From: Mycolicibacterium holsaticum DSM 44478 = JCM 12374 | GTDB lineage: Bacteria > Actinomycetota > Actinomycetes > Mycobacteriales > Mycobacteriaceae | Direction of reading: 5' to 3' | Length of the DNA stretch: 64,000 nucleotides | NCBI RefSeq assembly: GCF_019645835.1 | Contig: NZ_CP080998.1 | Span: forward strand, 2,728,001-2,792,000 | Part shown: positions 8,566 through 19,737 of the stretch, piece by piece | Position numbering within the stretch: position 1 is the stretch's first letter | Layout: every line of letters begins with the position of its first letter | The notes under the pieces: generated by a model | What the model saw: only the letters and a program-made list of their open reading frames with translations | The model's database searches: none | What the model was told of the DNA's origin: nothing | Made by a program: the position numbers and the translations under genes

Positions 8566-9321
8566 ATGAGCCTGAAGCAGAAACTTCCGTTCCTTCGCTG
8601 GTCGGTCTGGCGCTTCGCGTTGGGGATGCCCGGCTTCGCGAAAACGGGTCAGATCGGCGACGGCCGTGAGCAGGCATGCGCGGCGTTCGTGGAGCAACAC
8701 GCGCGCCGCGGTGACGTCGACGACGTGCTGTCGGCCATGGACGACTTCGCCTACAAGAAGTCGATGCTGATGAACGTCGGCGACGAAAAGGGCGCCCTGC
8801 TCGACGCCGCCGTCCGCCGCGCCGATCCGCGCCTGGTCCTCGAACTCGGCACCTACTGCGGATACGGCGCGCTGCGGCTGGCCCGTGCGGCGCCGTCGGC
8901 CAGGGTGGTCTCCGTCGAATTCTCCGCCGCGAACGCCGAGGTGGCGCGGCGCATCTGGGCGCACGCCGGCGTCGACGACCGGGTCACGTGCGTGGTGGGA
9001 ACGCTCGGCGACGGCGGCACGACCCTCGACGTGCTGGCCACCGAACACGGCTTCACCGCGGGCACATTGGACGTGATGTTCATCGACCACGACAAACGCG
9101 CGTACCTCACGGATCTGCAGAGCGTGCTCGACCGCGGGTGGCTGCACACCGGATCGATCGTCGTCGCCGACAACGTCCGGATTCCCGGCGCCCCGAAGTA
9201 CCGCGCGTACATGGCCGATCAGCAGGACAAGCTGTGGCGCACCGTCGAACACAAGACCCACGTCGAGTACCAGTCGATGCTGCCCGACCTGGTACTGGAG
9301 TCGGAGTACCTGGGCGGGTGA
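8566..9321 (+). CDS. SAM-dependent O-methyltransferase, catechol O-methyltransferase-like
   Basis: A 251-residue Rossmann-fold methyltransferase. The SAM-binding motif I is LELGTYCGYGALRLA (about residues 90-104), followed by the acidic VSVEFSAANAEVARR. DVMFIDHDK and VADNV carry the Asp and Asn metal ligands typical of catechol O-methyltransferases. An N-terminal extension of about 60 residues precedes the catalytic fold. It matches Rv1703c in its position next to xerD. The catechol substrate is inferred from the family. Transcribed divergently from parA, its stop abuts the xerD stop. Confidence 0.88.
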   Translation: MSLKQKLPFLRWSVWRFALGMPGFAKTGQIGDGREQACAAFVEQHARRGDVDDVLSAMDDFAYKKSMLMNVGDEKGALLDAAVRRADPRLVLELGTYCGYGALRLARAAPSARVVSVEFSAANAEVARRIWAHAGVDDRVTCVVGTLGDGGTTLDVLATEHGFTAGTLDVMFIDHDKRAYLTDLQSVLDRGWLHTGSIVVADNVRIPGAPKYRAYMADQQDKLWRTVEHKTHVEYQSMLPDLVLESEYLGG

Positions 9322-10298
9322 CTAGCGGGCCCGCGGATGGGCGCCCGCCCACACCTCCCGCAGCGCGGTGACGGTCACCATCGTGTAGATCTGCGTCGTG
9401 GTGACCGAGGCGTGGCCCAGCAGCTCCTGCACCACGCGCACGTCCGCGCCGCCGTCGAGCAGGTGCGTGGCGAAGGAGTGCCGCAGCACGTGTGGCGACA
9501 CCGCGGCGGTGATGCCGGCCCGCTGCGCGGCGGCCTGCAGCACCTGCCACGCGCTCTGCCGCGACAGCCGCCCGCCGCGGGCGTTGAGGAAGATCGCCGG
9601 GGTGCCCCTGCCGCGGCGCGCCAGCTCGGGCCTGCCCCGCACGAAGTACGCGTCCAACGCGGTGACCGCGGGTCGGCCGATCGGCACCAGCCGGTGCTTG
9701 CCGCCCTTGCCGCGTAACAACACCGACCGGGCGGTGGTGTCGACGTCGTCGACGTCGAGCCCGACGGCTTCGGAGATGCGGGCGCCGGTCGAGTACAGCA
9801 CCTCCAGCAGCGCCCGGTTGCGCAGCGTCAACGGCCCGTCGGCCTCGCTGTCCCCGCCTGCGGCCTCCAGCAGCGCCAGCACCTCGTCGATCGTGAGGCT
9901 TTTGGGCAGCCGCCGGCTCGGGGTCGGCGGTTTGACGGCCGAGGCCACGTCGACCGCGGTGAGGCCCTCGGCGGCGGCGAACCGGTGCAAGCCGCGCACC
10001 GCGATCAGCGCCCGCGCCGCCGATACCGCCGAGAGGGCGACCGTTCCGGCGTCGGGGTCTCCGCGGCGCAGCGCGACAAGGAAGTCGCTGACGTCGGTTT
10101 CGCTCACCCGGGCCAGATCGTCGATCCCGCGCAACGTCAGGTGGGCGGTGTAGCGGCGCAGGTCGCGCCGATACGAGCTCAACGTGTTGGCCGCCACGCC
10201 GCGCTCGATGGTCAGGTGGTCGAGGTAACCCTGCACCTGATCTTCCAGCGCCGTGCGCAAAGTCGATGAGCCGCTTTTTCGAAGAGAATGTGAGGTGG

Positions 10299-10302
<4 letters not shown>
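9322..10302 (-). CDS. xerD: Site-specific tyrosine recombinase XerD
   Basis: A 326-residue tyrosine recombinase acting at dif to resolve chromosome dimers. A SAM-like core-binding domain ([20 protein letters not shown]) precedes the catalytic domain. All catalytic residues are visible: Arg in TGARISE, Lys in KGGKHRL, His-x-x-Arg in [12 protein letters not shown], the second His in LLGHAS and Tyr in [10 protein letters not shown] take the GTG at 10302 as start because it overlaps the upstream NUDIX stop as GTGA; the frame stays open 45 nt further upstream, but into the NUDIX gene. It corresponds to Rv1701c. Confidence 0.94.
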
Positions 10303-12739
<2,437 letters not shown>

Positions 12740-12863
12740 GCTTGGGGCCTGCCGACCCACGGAACCCCACCCTAACACCGAGGGCGACACCGCGGCAGAG
12801 ACGCGCCGACGGCCGGAGCGGCGCTGACGCGCCGTCGTGGGGTACCGGGGTTGGCGGGGAGGG

Positions 12864-13805
12864 TCACTGTGGGACGGTGACCGCGGTGGCGCCCGACCCG
12901 ATGCCGTACTGGCCGGGCCCTGCGCCGTTGATGAGGTCGCTGAGCGCCAGCACCGAGGTGATCCGACCGGCCTCGATGTCGATGTCGTCGACGGTGCTCA
13001 CCGCCGAGTTCAGCGCCGCGTCCGAGCGGGCCACGGCGACCGCCGCGGTGCCCGACGCCGAGCCGTCCCGGCCGACGAGCACGGTGCCCGAGCCGTGCGG
13101 GGCCAACCCCGCGGCGAACCGGGCGACGGTGGACCCGCGGTTTCCGGCGTCCTCGCCAAGGGCGCCTCCGGTGACGACCAGCGCGGTGTTGGCCGCACCG
13201 ACCCGTTGGTCCCCGTAGGTGATGAAGCCGGTGTCGCGCAGCGTCGTCAGCACGGTGTCGCGCTGCATGTCGTCGACCGGTGACGCCTTGGGATCCTTAT
13301 CGATCAGCAGGGCGATGCCCAACAGGTCACCCGCCTGCGAACCCTGATCCACCGAGGCGGTGCTCAGCTGCTTTCCAGCGGGCACGATCGGCGAGTTCAC
13401 CACCGACAACAGCTTTTCCGCGGAGTTGGCGGTGACGAATTCCTGGGTCAGCGCGACGGTCCCGGTGACCGACCCGCCGGCCTGGTTGATCAGCCGGGTC
13501 AGCGCCTCGACGTCGTCGTCGACGGCATCGGGGGTGCGAAACAGCACCACCGACCTGTCCTTCATCGTATCGCCGAGGATGCGTGGGGACACCTGCGCAT
13601 CGAATTCGTTGGCGGCGCCCAGCTTTTCGTTGAGCGCGTTCTTGTCGGTGTTCAGCGTGTCGATCTGGTCCTGCAGGCCGCGCTTGTCGTTCTGCAGGCC
13701 CGACAGCACGGTGTTGGACAGCAGGCCAGAGCCCAGCGCCACGCCGATCGCCAAGGCGAGAAAGACGGCGGCAAGTGAGATCGCATGTGAGCGTAGGGAA
13801 ATCAC
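12864..13805 (-). CDS. mctB: Copper transporter MctB / SteB-type protein
   Basis: A 313-residue exported protein. An N-terminal hydrophobic segment (about residues 8-30) is followed by a coiled coil (about 35-66, QNDKRGLQDQIDTL) and an Ala/Gly/Val-rich periplasmic domain. It matches Rv1698, described as the outer-membrane channel MctB needed for low intracellular copper. The corynebacterial homologue, encoded next to SteA, is SteB, a septal factor in cell separation. The adjacent steA gene, 9 nt upstream, favours a cell-envelope and division context; the two roles are not mutually exclusive. The coiled coil fits a SteB-like interaction role. Confidence 0.88.
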   Translation of the reverse strand: MISLRSHAISLAAVFLALAIGVALGSGLLSNTVLSGLQNDKRGLQDQIDTLNTDKNALNEKLGAANEFDAQVSPRILGDTMKDRSVVLFRTPDAVDDDVEALTRLINQAGGSVTGTVALTQEFVTANSAEKLLSVVNSPIVPAGKQLSTASVDQGSQAGDLLGIALLIDKDPKASPVDDMQRDTVLTTLRDTGFITYGDQRVGAANTALVVTGGALGEDAGNRGSTVARFAAGLAPHGSGTVLVGRDGSASGTAAVAVARSDAALNSAVSTVDDIDIEAGRITSVLALSDLINGAGPGQYGIGSGATAVTVPQ

Positions 13806-13814
13806 GCCGGGCTC

Positions 13815-14999
13815 CTAGGTGACCCAGCCCTGTACCCAGAGCAGGAACCGGTTCCAGTAATCGGCGACCCAGTCCAGCAGGGGGGCGTCGGCGCGGGCCA
13901 CCCACAGGGCGACGATCACCGCGATCAGCATGGCCAGTACCAGCAGGGCGATCGCTCCGCCGGAAACCCGGCTGCGGTACAGCGTGGCGACGGCCTTGGC
14001 GTCGACGAGCTTCTCCCCCACCTTGAGCCGGGTCAGGAACGTCGAGGGGTTGCTCTGCTGACGTGAGCGGTCGAAGAACTCCTCGATGCTCGCGCTGTGG
14101 CCGGCGGTGACGATCAGCGAGGCGCCGTGGTGATCGCACAGCAGCAGCGCCAGATCGGCGGCCGACCCGGCCGCGGGGAACGTCATCGCGCCCACGCCCA
14201 GGTCCTGGATCCGTTCCAGCCCGGGCGCGTGGCCGTCGGCGTCGGCGGGAAGGACCACCTGCGCACCGCAGCGCAGCACCTCGGCGGTCATCTTGTCGGG
14301 GTCGCCGACGATGAGCTGCGGGCGATACCCGGCCTTGCGCAGCACGTCGGCGCCGGAGCCGACACCGATGAGCACCGGTTGGTACTCCTTGATGAACGGT
14401 TTGAGCGCCTTGAGGTCGGCGATCGCGCTGTTGTCCTCGGCGACGATCACCACGTGCCGGCGGTTGAGGTCCACGTCGATGTCGGGGATGCCGATGCCGT
14501 CGATGAGCAGCGGGCTCTCGCTGCGGATGAACTCGATCGTGTTGCCCGCGAACGCCTCGAGGTGGGCCACCAACCCGCTCTTGGCCTCGTGCATCAACTC
14601 GTGGATGTCGTGATCGGTGCGCTCGACCCCTTGCACCAGCAGCTTGTCCCCCGAGTACACCCCGCCCTCGTGCAACCGAACCCGGGCGCCGTCCTTGACC
14701 TTCTTGAACACCTCGTCGCCGGTGTTGTCGAACAACGTCACGCCGTTGACGACCAGGACCTCGGGCCCGAGGTTGGGGTAGCGCCCGGAGATCGACGGCG
14801 ACGCGTTGACGACCGCGGTGACGCCGGCTTCCACGAGCGCATCGGCGGTGATCCGGTCCAGATCCAGCGCGTCGATGACGACGATGTCGCCCGGCGTTAT
14901 TCGTCGGAGCAGCCTCTCGATGTCGCGATCGACCCGGGCCGTGCCGGTGATGCCCGGGCGTGAGCTGGCATTACGAGATAGCAGGGCAGACATCTTCAT
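13815..14999 (-). CDS. steA: SteA-like septal protein (thiamin-pyrophosphokinase fold)
   Basis: A 394-residue protein. A large soluble domain carries DIVVIDALDLDRITADALVEAGV and VVNASPSISGRYPNLGPEVLV, followed by a region resembling the thiamin pyrophosphokinase catalytic fold (YRPQLIVGDPDK, GHAPGLERIQDLG). The C-terminus has a transmembrane helix (about residues 345-367) and an amphipathic tail. It corresponds to Rv1697; in Corynebacterium the SteA/SteB pair localises to the septum and affects cell-wall hydrolysis. I chose the ATG at 14999 (MKMSALLSRN) because the mycobacterial homologue starts there, although the frame is open for 69 nt more. It is followed after 9 nt by mctB/steB. Confidence 0.9.
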   Translation of the reverse strand: MKMSALLSRNASSRPGITGTARVDRDIERLLRRITPGDIVVIDALDLDRITADALVEAGVTAVVNASPSISGRYPNLGPEVLVVNGVTLFDNTGDEVFKKVKDGARVRLHEGGVYSGDKLLVQGVERTDHDIHELMHEAKSGLVAHLEAFAGNTIEFIRSESPLLIDGIGIPDIDVDLNRRHVVIVAEDNSAIADLKALKPFIKEYQPVLIGVGSGADVLRKAGYRPQLIVGDPDKMTAEVLRCGAQVVLPADADGHAPGLERIQDLGVGAMTFPAAGSAADLALLLCDHHGASLIVTAGHSASIEEFFDRSRQQSNPSTFLTRLKVGEKLVDAKAVATLYRSRVSGGAIALLVLAMLIAVIVALWVARADAPLLDWVADYWNRFLLWVQGWVT

Positions 15000-15080
15000 G
15001 CGCCGATTCTGTCGAGACGGGGCCGCGATCCGTCGGAGGCGCGCCGTATCATCTGTCCCTTTTGTCACATGAGTAACACG

Positions 15081-15461
15081 TCACCGGAACGGTTCGAACA
15101 GTTCCACGAGATTTCCGGCGGGGTCGCAGACCAGCGCTTGTCGCCCACCCCGGCCGGTGATCACGTCAGCGCGAAGCGGCACCCCGGCATCGGCGAGCTT
15201 GGACACGGCGTCGTCGAGGTCGTCCACCTCCAGCTGAAATCGATTCCAGCCACCGGGAACCGGTTGGCTGCCGTCGCTGAGCGGCTGACCCGCGCCGCCT
15301 CCGCCGCCGGGGGCGTTCAGCAGGAGCCGCAGTTCGTCGCGACGGAGCATGGCGAACCCGGGTGCGGGGCGCATGGCCACCTCGAACTGCAGGGCGGTGG
15401 CGTAGAACTGCACGGCGGCATCGACGTCGTCCACGATGTAACGAACACTTATACCAGTCAT
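15081..15461 (-). CDS. VOC (glyoxalase/bleomycin resistance fold) protein
   Basis: A 126-residue single-domain VOC protein. The N-terminal half contains VRYIVDDVDAAVQFYATALQFEV and the C-terminal half FQLEVDDLDDAVSKLADAGV followed by DPAGNLVELFEP, which is the usual paired beta-alpha-beta-beta-beta arrangement with a terminal Glu ligand. The enzyme reaction is unknown. A strong AGGAGGTG lies just upstream of the ATG. It is transcribed divergently from a TetR gene only 31 nt away, so the TetR product probably controls it. The pair sits between recN and steA, which are adjacent in M. tuberculosis. Confidence 0.86.
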   Translation of the reverse strand: MTGISVRYIVDDVDAAVQFYATALQFEVAMRPAPGFAMLRRDELRLLLNAPGGGGGAGQPLSDGSQPVPGGWNRFQLEVDDLDDAVSKLADAGVPLRADVITGRGGRQALVCDPAGNLVELFEPFR

Positions 15462-15492
15462 CTTTGCACCTCCTGAGAGTTACAATACAGAA

Positions 15493-16068
15493 GTGTCCCA
15501 GAAAAGTCAGCCCGATCCGCGTGTCGAACACTCACGTCGAACGATTTTGAGTGCCGCCCTGGACGAGTTCGCCACGGTCGGTCACGCGGGCTTCCGGATG
15601 GACTCTGTGGCAGCACGCGCGCGGGTGGGCCGCAGCACGGTCTACCGGCACTGGCGAGACAAACAGGCGTTGATCGCCGATGCGCTGGAGACCCTCAACG
15701 TCCAACCGCAACCGGAACGTGAAGCACCCACCGGGACCGCACGCGAGCGGGTCGAGATACTGCTCGGTCATCTTGCCGGTGCGCTGAGCGATTCGGCGGT
15801 GTCGGCGTGTATACCCGCACTGGTGCACGCCGCCGAAACCGATCCGGTCGTCCGCGAGTTCTTCCACGGGTACTCGGCACGACGACGGCAGCGCCTGACC
15901 GACACGATCGCCTCGGGTGTCGCCGACGGCCAGATCCCGGCGCGCGTCGATGCGGAGGCCGCGTCTGTGGCGCTTTCGGGCGCGTTGTTCTACCGCAGGC
16001 TGGCGACCGCGGAACCAGCCGATCCCCGGTTCATCGCCGATCTGATCGACACGGTGCTGGGCTGCTAG
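15493..16068 (+). CDS. TetR-family transcriptional regulator
   Basis: A 191-residue regulator. The N-terminal helix-turn-helix (about residues 14-60) reads SRRTILSAALDEFATVGHAG, then MDSVAARARVGRSTVYRHWRDK. The C-terminal ligand-binding part resembles the TetR_C_11-type domain seen in many actinobacterial proteins. The start is GTG at 15493. The 31-nt gap to the divergent VOC gene holds its likely operator (around TTACAATACAG); no perfect palindrome is evident. Its stop overlaps the recN stop on the opposite strand by 4 nt. Confidence 0.9.
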   Translation: MSQKSQPDPRVEHSRRTILSAALDEFATVGHAGFRMDSVAARARVGRSTVYRHWRDKQALIADALETLNVQPQPEREAPTGTARERVEILLGHLAGALSDSAVSACIPALVHAAETDPVVREFFHGYSARRRQRLTDTIASGVADGQIPARVDAEAASVALSGALFYRRLATAEPADPRFIADLIDTVLGC

Positions 16069-17828
16069 TCGTTCGCGTCGCTTTGCGCGGCGTCGAGCAG
16101 TTCGCGGGCGTGCGCGCGACCACTGTCGGACTCCCCCAGCCCGGCCAGCATGCGGGCCAGTTCGGCCACCCGGTCCTCGTCGTCGAGGCGGCGCACCACG
16201 CTGGCCTTGCTGCGGCCGTTGCCGCTGTCGACCACGAGGTGGACGTCGGCGTAGGCGGCGACCTGCGGTAGATGGGTGACGACGATGACCTGGTGCGTGC
16301 GCGCCAGCCGGGCCAGCCGGCGTCCGATCTGCACCGCGGCGCGGCCGCCCACGCCCGCGTCGACCTCGTCGAAAACCATCGTGGTGCCCTCCGCGGAGGC
16401 GGCCAGCACGACTTCCAGCGCCAGCATCACGCGGGAGAGTTCGCCGCCGGAGGCGCTCTTGTTCAGCGGCAGCAGATCGGTGCCGCGGTGCGCGGCGAAC
16501 CCGAACTCGACGGCGTCGACACCGTCCTGTCCGGCATGCACCGCCTCGCCCGACAGCAGGGTCAGCGGCGCGGTGTCGTCGGCCCGTGCCGGCAGCGGGG
16601 CCACCGACACCGTGAACTGGGCGCCCGCCATCGCCAGACCCGACAGTTCGGCGGTGACGGCCTTGGACAGCCCCTTGGCCGCCTTGGTCCGCGCCTTGGT
16701 GAGATCACCGGCGGCGGCGACGACCCTGGTCTGCAGCTCCCCGACACGGCGGCCCAGTTCGGCCAGCGCCTCCTCGGAGACGTCGAGCTGCACGAGGCGG
16801 TCGCGGGCCTCGCGGGCCCACTGCAGCACACCATCAATGTCGGCGGCGTACTTACGGGTCAGCGTGCGCAGTTCGCCCTGCCGGGTCAGCTTGGTTTCCA
16901 ATGTGCTGGCATCGCTTGGTAATTCGGACAGGAAGCCGCCGAGTTCTGAGGTGACGTCGGTGATGGTGGTGAGGGCTTCGCCGAGCCGGTCGGCCAGGGC
17001 GCGCAGCGCGGGGTCGTCGGTGCCTTCCAACCCGGATTTGGCCTGCCCGACGCCGTCGGCGGCCGACGAGGCGTCCTGTGCCGGATCGTCGTCGGGCGCA
17101 CCCGACAGCGCGGCGCGAGCACTCTGGGCGGCTTCGCGCAGCGCGTCCAACTCGGACAGCCGCCTGATGTCCTCGACCAGCGTCTCGTCCTCGCCGGGTT
17201 GCGGTGCGACAGCCTCGATTTCGTCGAGGCCGAACTTCAGCCGGTCGGCTTCCTGCGCCATTTCCCGCGCCCGCTGGGTGCGCTCCACGAGGTCACGGCG
17301 CGCCGCCAGCCAGTCGTCGCGCACCGTGCGGTAACGCTTGAGCGGGGTTTCGACGTCGGCGAAGCGATCCAGTGCCGCGCGCTGCTCGTCGGGCCGCATC
17401 AGGCGCAGCTGGTCGTTCTGGCCGTGCAGGGTCAGCACTTCGGTGGTGAAGCTGCTCAGCGACTTCGCAGGCACGCTTCGCCCGCCGAGATAGGCGCGCG
17501 ACGGCCCGTCCCGGCTGACCGAGCGGGCGGCGATGACGCTGCCGTCGTCGTCACGTTCGGCACCCGAGGAATCCAGGATCTCGTCGACGACCGCGGCCAC
17601 ACCGTCGCCCAGTTCGGTTGTGGTGAACCGACCTTCGACGACCGCCCGGTTGGCCCCGGTGCGGACGCGGGTGGCGTCGGCGCGGCCGCCGCCGAGCAGG
17701 TGCAGGCCGGTGACCACCATCGTCTTACCGGTGCCGGTCTCGCCGGTCAGCACCGTGAGCCCGCGGTCGAACTCGGCGGTCGCGGTGCTGATGGCGCCCA
17801 GTGCCTCGATTCGGATCTCGGATAGCAC
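16065..17828 (-). CDS. recN: DNA repair ATPase RecN
   Basis: A 587-residue SMC-like protein for double-strand break repair. Walker A is GETGTGKTMV near residues 34-43. Two coiled-coil arms occupy about residues 150-390. The ABC signature SASGGELSRVMLALE and Walker B TMVFDEVDAGVGG lie near the C-terminus. The start is the GTG at 17828, overlapping the nadK stop by one base (TAGTG), and gives the same 587-residue length as Rv1696. No mycobacterial SOS box is seen upstream, as expected for an internal operon gene. Confidence 0.95.
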   Translation of the reverse strand: MLSEIRIEALGAISTATAEFDRGLTVLTGETGTGKTMVVTGLHLLGGGRADATRVRTGANRAVVEGRFTTTELGDGVAAVVDEILDSSGAERDDDGSVIAARSVSRDGPSRAYLGGRSVPAKSLSSFTTEVLTLHGQNDQLRLMRPDEQRAALDRFADVETPLKRYRTVRDDWLAARRDLVERTQRAREMAQEADRLKFGLDEIEAVAPQPGEDETLVEDIRRLSELDALREAAQSARAALSGAPDDDPAQDASSAADGVGQAKSGLEGTDDPALRALADRLGEALTTITDVTSELGGFLSELPSDASTLETKLTRQGELRTLTRKYAADIDGVLQWAREARDRLVQLDVSEEALAELGRRVGELQTRVVAAAGDLTKARTKAAKGLSKAVTAELSGLAMAGAQFTVSVAPLPARADDTAPLTLLSGEAVHAGQDGVDAVEFGFAAHRGTDLLPLNKSASGGELSRVMLALEVVLAASAEGTTMVFDEVDAGVGGRAAVQIGRRLARLARTHQVIVVTHLPQVAAYADVHLVVDSGNGRSKASVVRRLDDEDRVAELARMLAGLGESDSGRAHARELLDAAQSDAND

Positions 17829-18739
17829 TACTGTCCGCGCCACCCCGTGACCGGCAACCGGAACTTGCGCACCAGACGATCGGTGAACGGCGCGCTGTCG
17901 AGGCGGACCCACTTCACCGGGGTGCCGCAGCGGGTGACCTCGACACGGCCACCGGCGGGCACGACCATTTCGCGGCGGCCGTCGCAGAACACCAGCGCAT
18001 CGTGCCCGTCACCCTCGATCTCGATCGCGATCGCGGCGTCGGGGCTGGTGACCATCGGCCGTGCGAACAGCGCGTGAGCGTTGTTGGGCACCACCAGGAT
18101 TGCCTCCAGGTCCGGCCACACGATCGGCCCGCCCGCGGAGAACGCCCACGCCGTGGATCCGGTCGGCGTCGCGACCAACACGCCGTCACAGCCGAAGGAC
18201 GACACCGGGCGCCCGTCGACCTCGAGCACCGCGCCGAGCACCCCGAGCCGCGGCCCTTTTTCCACGCTGGCCTCGTTGAGGGCCCAGCCGCGGTGCACGA
18301 TCCTGCCCTCGGCGCGCACGACGACGTCGAGGGTCATGCGTTCTTGCACGCGGTAGTCCCGCTTGATGATGCGCTCCAGGACGTTGTCGATGGAGTCGGC
18401 CTCGGCCTCGGCGAGGAATCCGATGCGGCCCAGATTGACGCCCAGCACCGGGATCTCGACGTTGCGGGCCAGCTCGGCACCGCGCAGGAAGGTGCCGTCG
18501 CCGCCGAGTACCAGCACCAGCTCGCAACCTTCGGCGGCCCGTTCGTCGGCGTCCACCACTTCGATGCCGATGCCCAGCGCACCCATGTCGTCGGGCACCG
18601 GCCCGCGATCGACCGCCTCCGCTGACAGCACGCGCAGCCCGATTCCGTTGTCGCCGAGGATTTTATGTACGCGGCGGGCGACGTCGGTGATGTCCTCGCG
18701 GCCGGCGTGTGCCACGAGGAGAACCGCGCGGTCGGTCAT
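17828..18739 (-). CDS. nadK: NAD kinase
   Basis: A 303-residue ATP/polyphosphate-NAD kinase producing NADP. The diagnostic [13 protein letters not shown] motif lies at about residues 80-92 and contains the catalytic Asp. NEASVEKGP and the Gly-rich [21 protein letters not shown] follow. The ATG at 18739 overlaps the tlyA stop as ATGA. It corresponds to Rv1695 (307 residues). The linkage tlyA-nadK-recN is conserved across Actinobacteria. Confidence 0.96.
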   Translation of the reverse strand: MTDRAVLLVAHAGREDITDVARRVHKILGDNGIGLRVLSAEAVDRGPVPDDMGALGIGIEVVDADERAAEGCELVLVLGGDGTFLRGAELARNVEIPVLGVNLGRIGFLAEAEADSIDNVLERIIKRDYRVQERMTLDVVVRAEGRIVHRGWALNEASVEKGPRLGVLGAVLEVDGRPVSSFGCDGVLVATPTGSTAWAFSAGGPIVWPDLEAILVVPNNAHALFARPMVTSPDAAIAIEIEGDGHDALVFCDGRREMVVPAGGRVEVTRCGTPVKWVRLDSAPFTDRLVRKFRLPVTGWRGQ

Positions 18740-19542
18740 TGGGGACCCTCCGTGATCGCGTGCGACACCGCACGTTCGAGCGCTTCGCCCTGCAGGGCGC
18801 GGTCGGTGCGGGCTCGCAGATGCAGGAAGTATTCGACGTTTCCGGACGGCCCGGGCAACGGGCTGGCGGTGACGGCGACGGTGTGCCACGCCAGCTCGGC
18901 TGCGCGGCGCGCGACGGCGAGCACCGCGTCGGCGCGCAGCTGCGGGTCGGAGACCACTCCGCCCGCGCCGACACGGTCTTTGCCGACCTCGAACTGCGGC
19001 TTCACCATCGGAACGATATCCGCGTCGGGCGTCGCACACGACGTCAGCGCAGGCAGCACCGTGGACAGGGAGATGAACGACAGGTCGGCCACCACCAGAT
19101 CGACGGTGCCGCCGATGGCCTCGGCGGTCAACTCCCGCACGTTGGTGCGTTCCATCACCGTCACGCGCGGATCGCGGCGCAGCGACCAGGCCAGCTGGCC
19201 GTAGCCGACGTCGACGGCCACCACTTGGCGGGCGCCCCTGTCGAGCAGGACCTCGGTGAACCCGCCGGTGGAGGCCCCGGCGTCCAGGCACCGCCGGCCA
19301 TCGACGGTCAGCGCGAAGGCGTCCAACGCCCCGATCAGTTTGTGGGCGCCGCGCGAGACCCAGCTGCGTTCGTCGGCTTCGACGGTGAGGGTGGCGGTGA
19401 CGGCGACGGCGGTGGCCGGTTTTGCGGCCGGCATCCCGTCGATGCTGACCCGCCCGGCCCCGATCAGCTCGGCCGCCTGCTGGCGGGAGCGGGCCAGCCC
19501 ACGTCGTACCAGCTCGGCGTCAACACGCGCCCGCCGCGTCAC
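18736..19542 (-). CDS. tlyA: rRNA 2'-O-methyltransferase TlyA (hemolysin A family)
   Basis: A 268-residue protein. An N-terminal S4 RNA-binding domain (residues 3-60) precedes an FtsJ/RrmJ-like SAM methyltransferase domain with [15 protein letters not shown] as motif I and the Lys-Asp residues in VMVK-like and [12 protein letters not shown] stretches. In M. tuberculosis TlyA (Rv1694) 2'-O-methylates C1409 of 16S rRNA and C1920 of 23S rRNA, and its loss gives capreomycin resistance. It overlaps nadK by 4 nt. The rRNA operon lies a few genes upstream, but transcription is separate. Confidence 0.95.
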   Translation of the reverse strand: MTRRARVDAELVRRGLARSRQQAAELIGAGRVSIDGMPAAKPATAVAVTATLTVEADERSWVSRGAHKLIGALDAFALTVDGRRCLDAGASTGGFTEVLLDRGARQVVAVDVGYGQLAWSLRRDPRVTVMERTNVRELTAEAIGGTVDLVVADLSFISLSTVLPALTSCATPDADIVPMVKPQFEVGKDRVGAGGVVSDPQLRADAVLAVARRAAELAWHTVAVTASPLPGPSGNVEYFLHLRARTDRALQGEALERAVSHAITEGPQ

Positions 19543-19548
19543 GGACGG

Positions 19549-19737
19549 TCATCCCTTCTCGACCGATTCGAGCGCCTGAACCAGCAGCTCGTGCGCCTCC
19601 TCCAGCCGGGCCGCGAGGGCCTCGATGTCGGCGTCGGCCAGCTCGACACCGTCCTGGGCCGGGTCGGGCAGATCGGCCAGCAGTGCGGCGATCTGGGCGC
19701 GAATCTGGTCGGGGTCGGTACTCATGTCGGTACTCAC
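19549..19737 (-). CDS. Small acidic protein, Rv1693-like
   Basis: A 58-62 residue acidic helical protein (DPDQIRAQIAALLADLPD and LEEAHELLVQALESVEKG) matching the small gene between Rv1692 and tlyA in M. tuberculosis. Two in-frame starts exist because of a 12-nt tandem repeat: GTG at 19737, overlapping the phosphatase stop as GTGA, and ATG at 19725. I favour the coupled GTG. The helix pattern suggests a coiled-coil or partner-binding peptide. The function is unknown. Confidence 0.8.
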   Translation of the reverse strand: MSTDMSTDPDQIRAQIAALLADLPDPAQDGVELADADIEALAARLEEAHELLVQALESVEKG

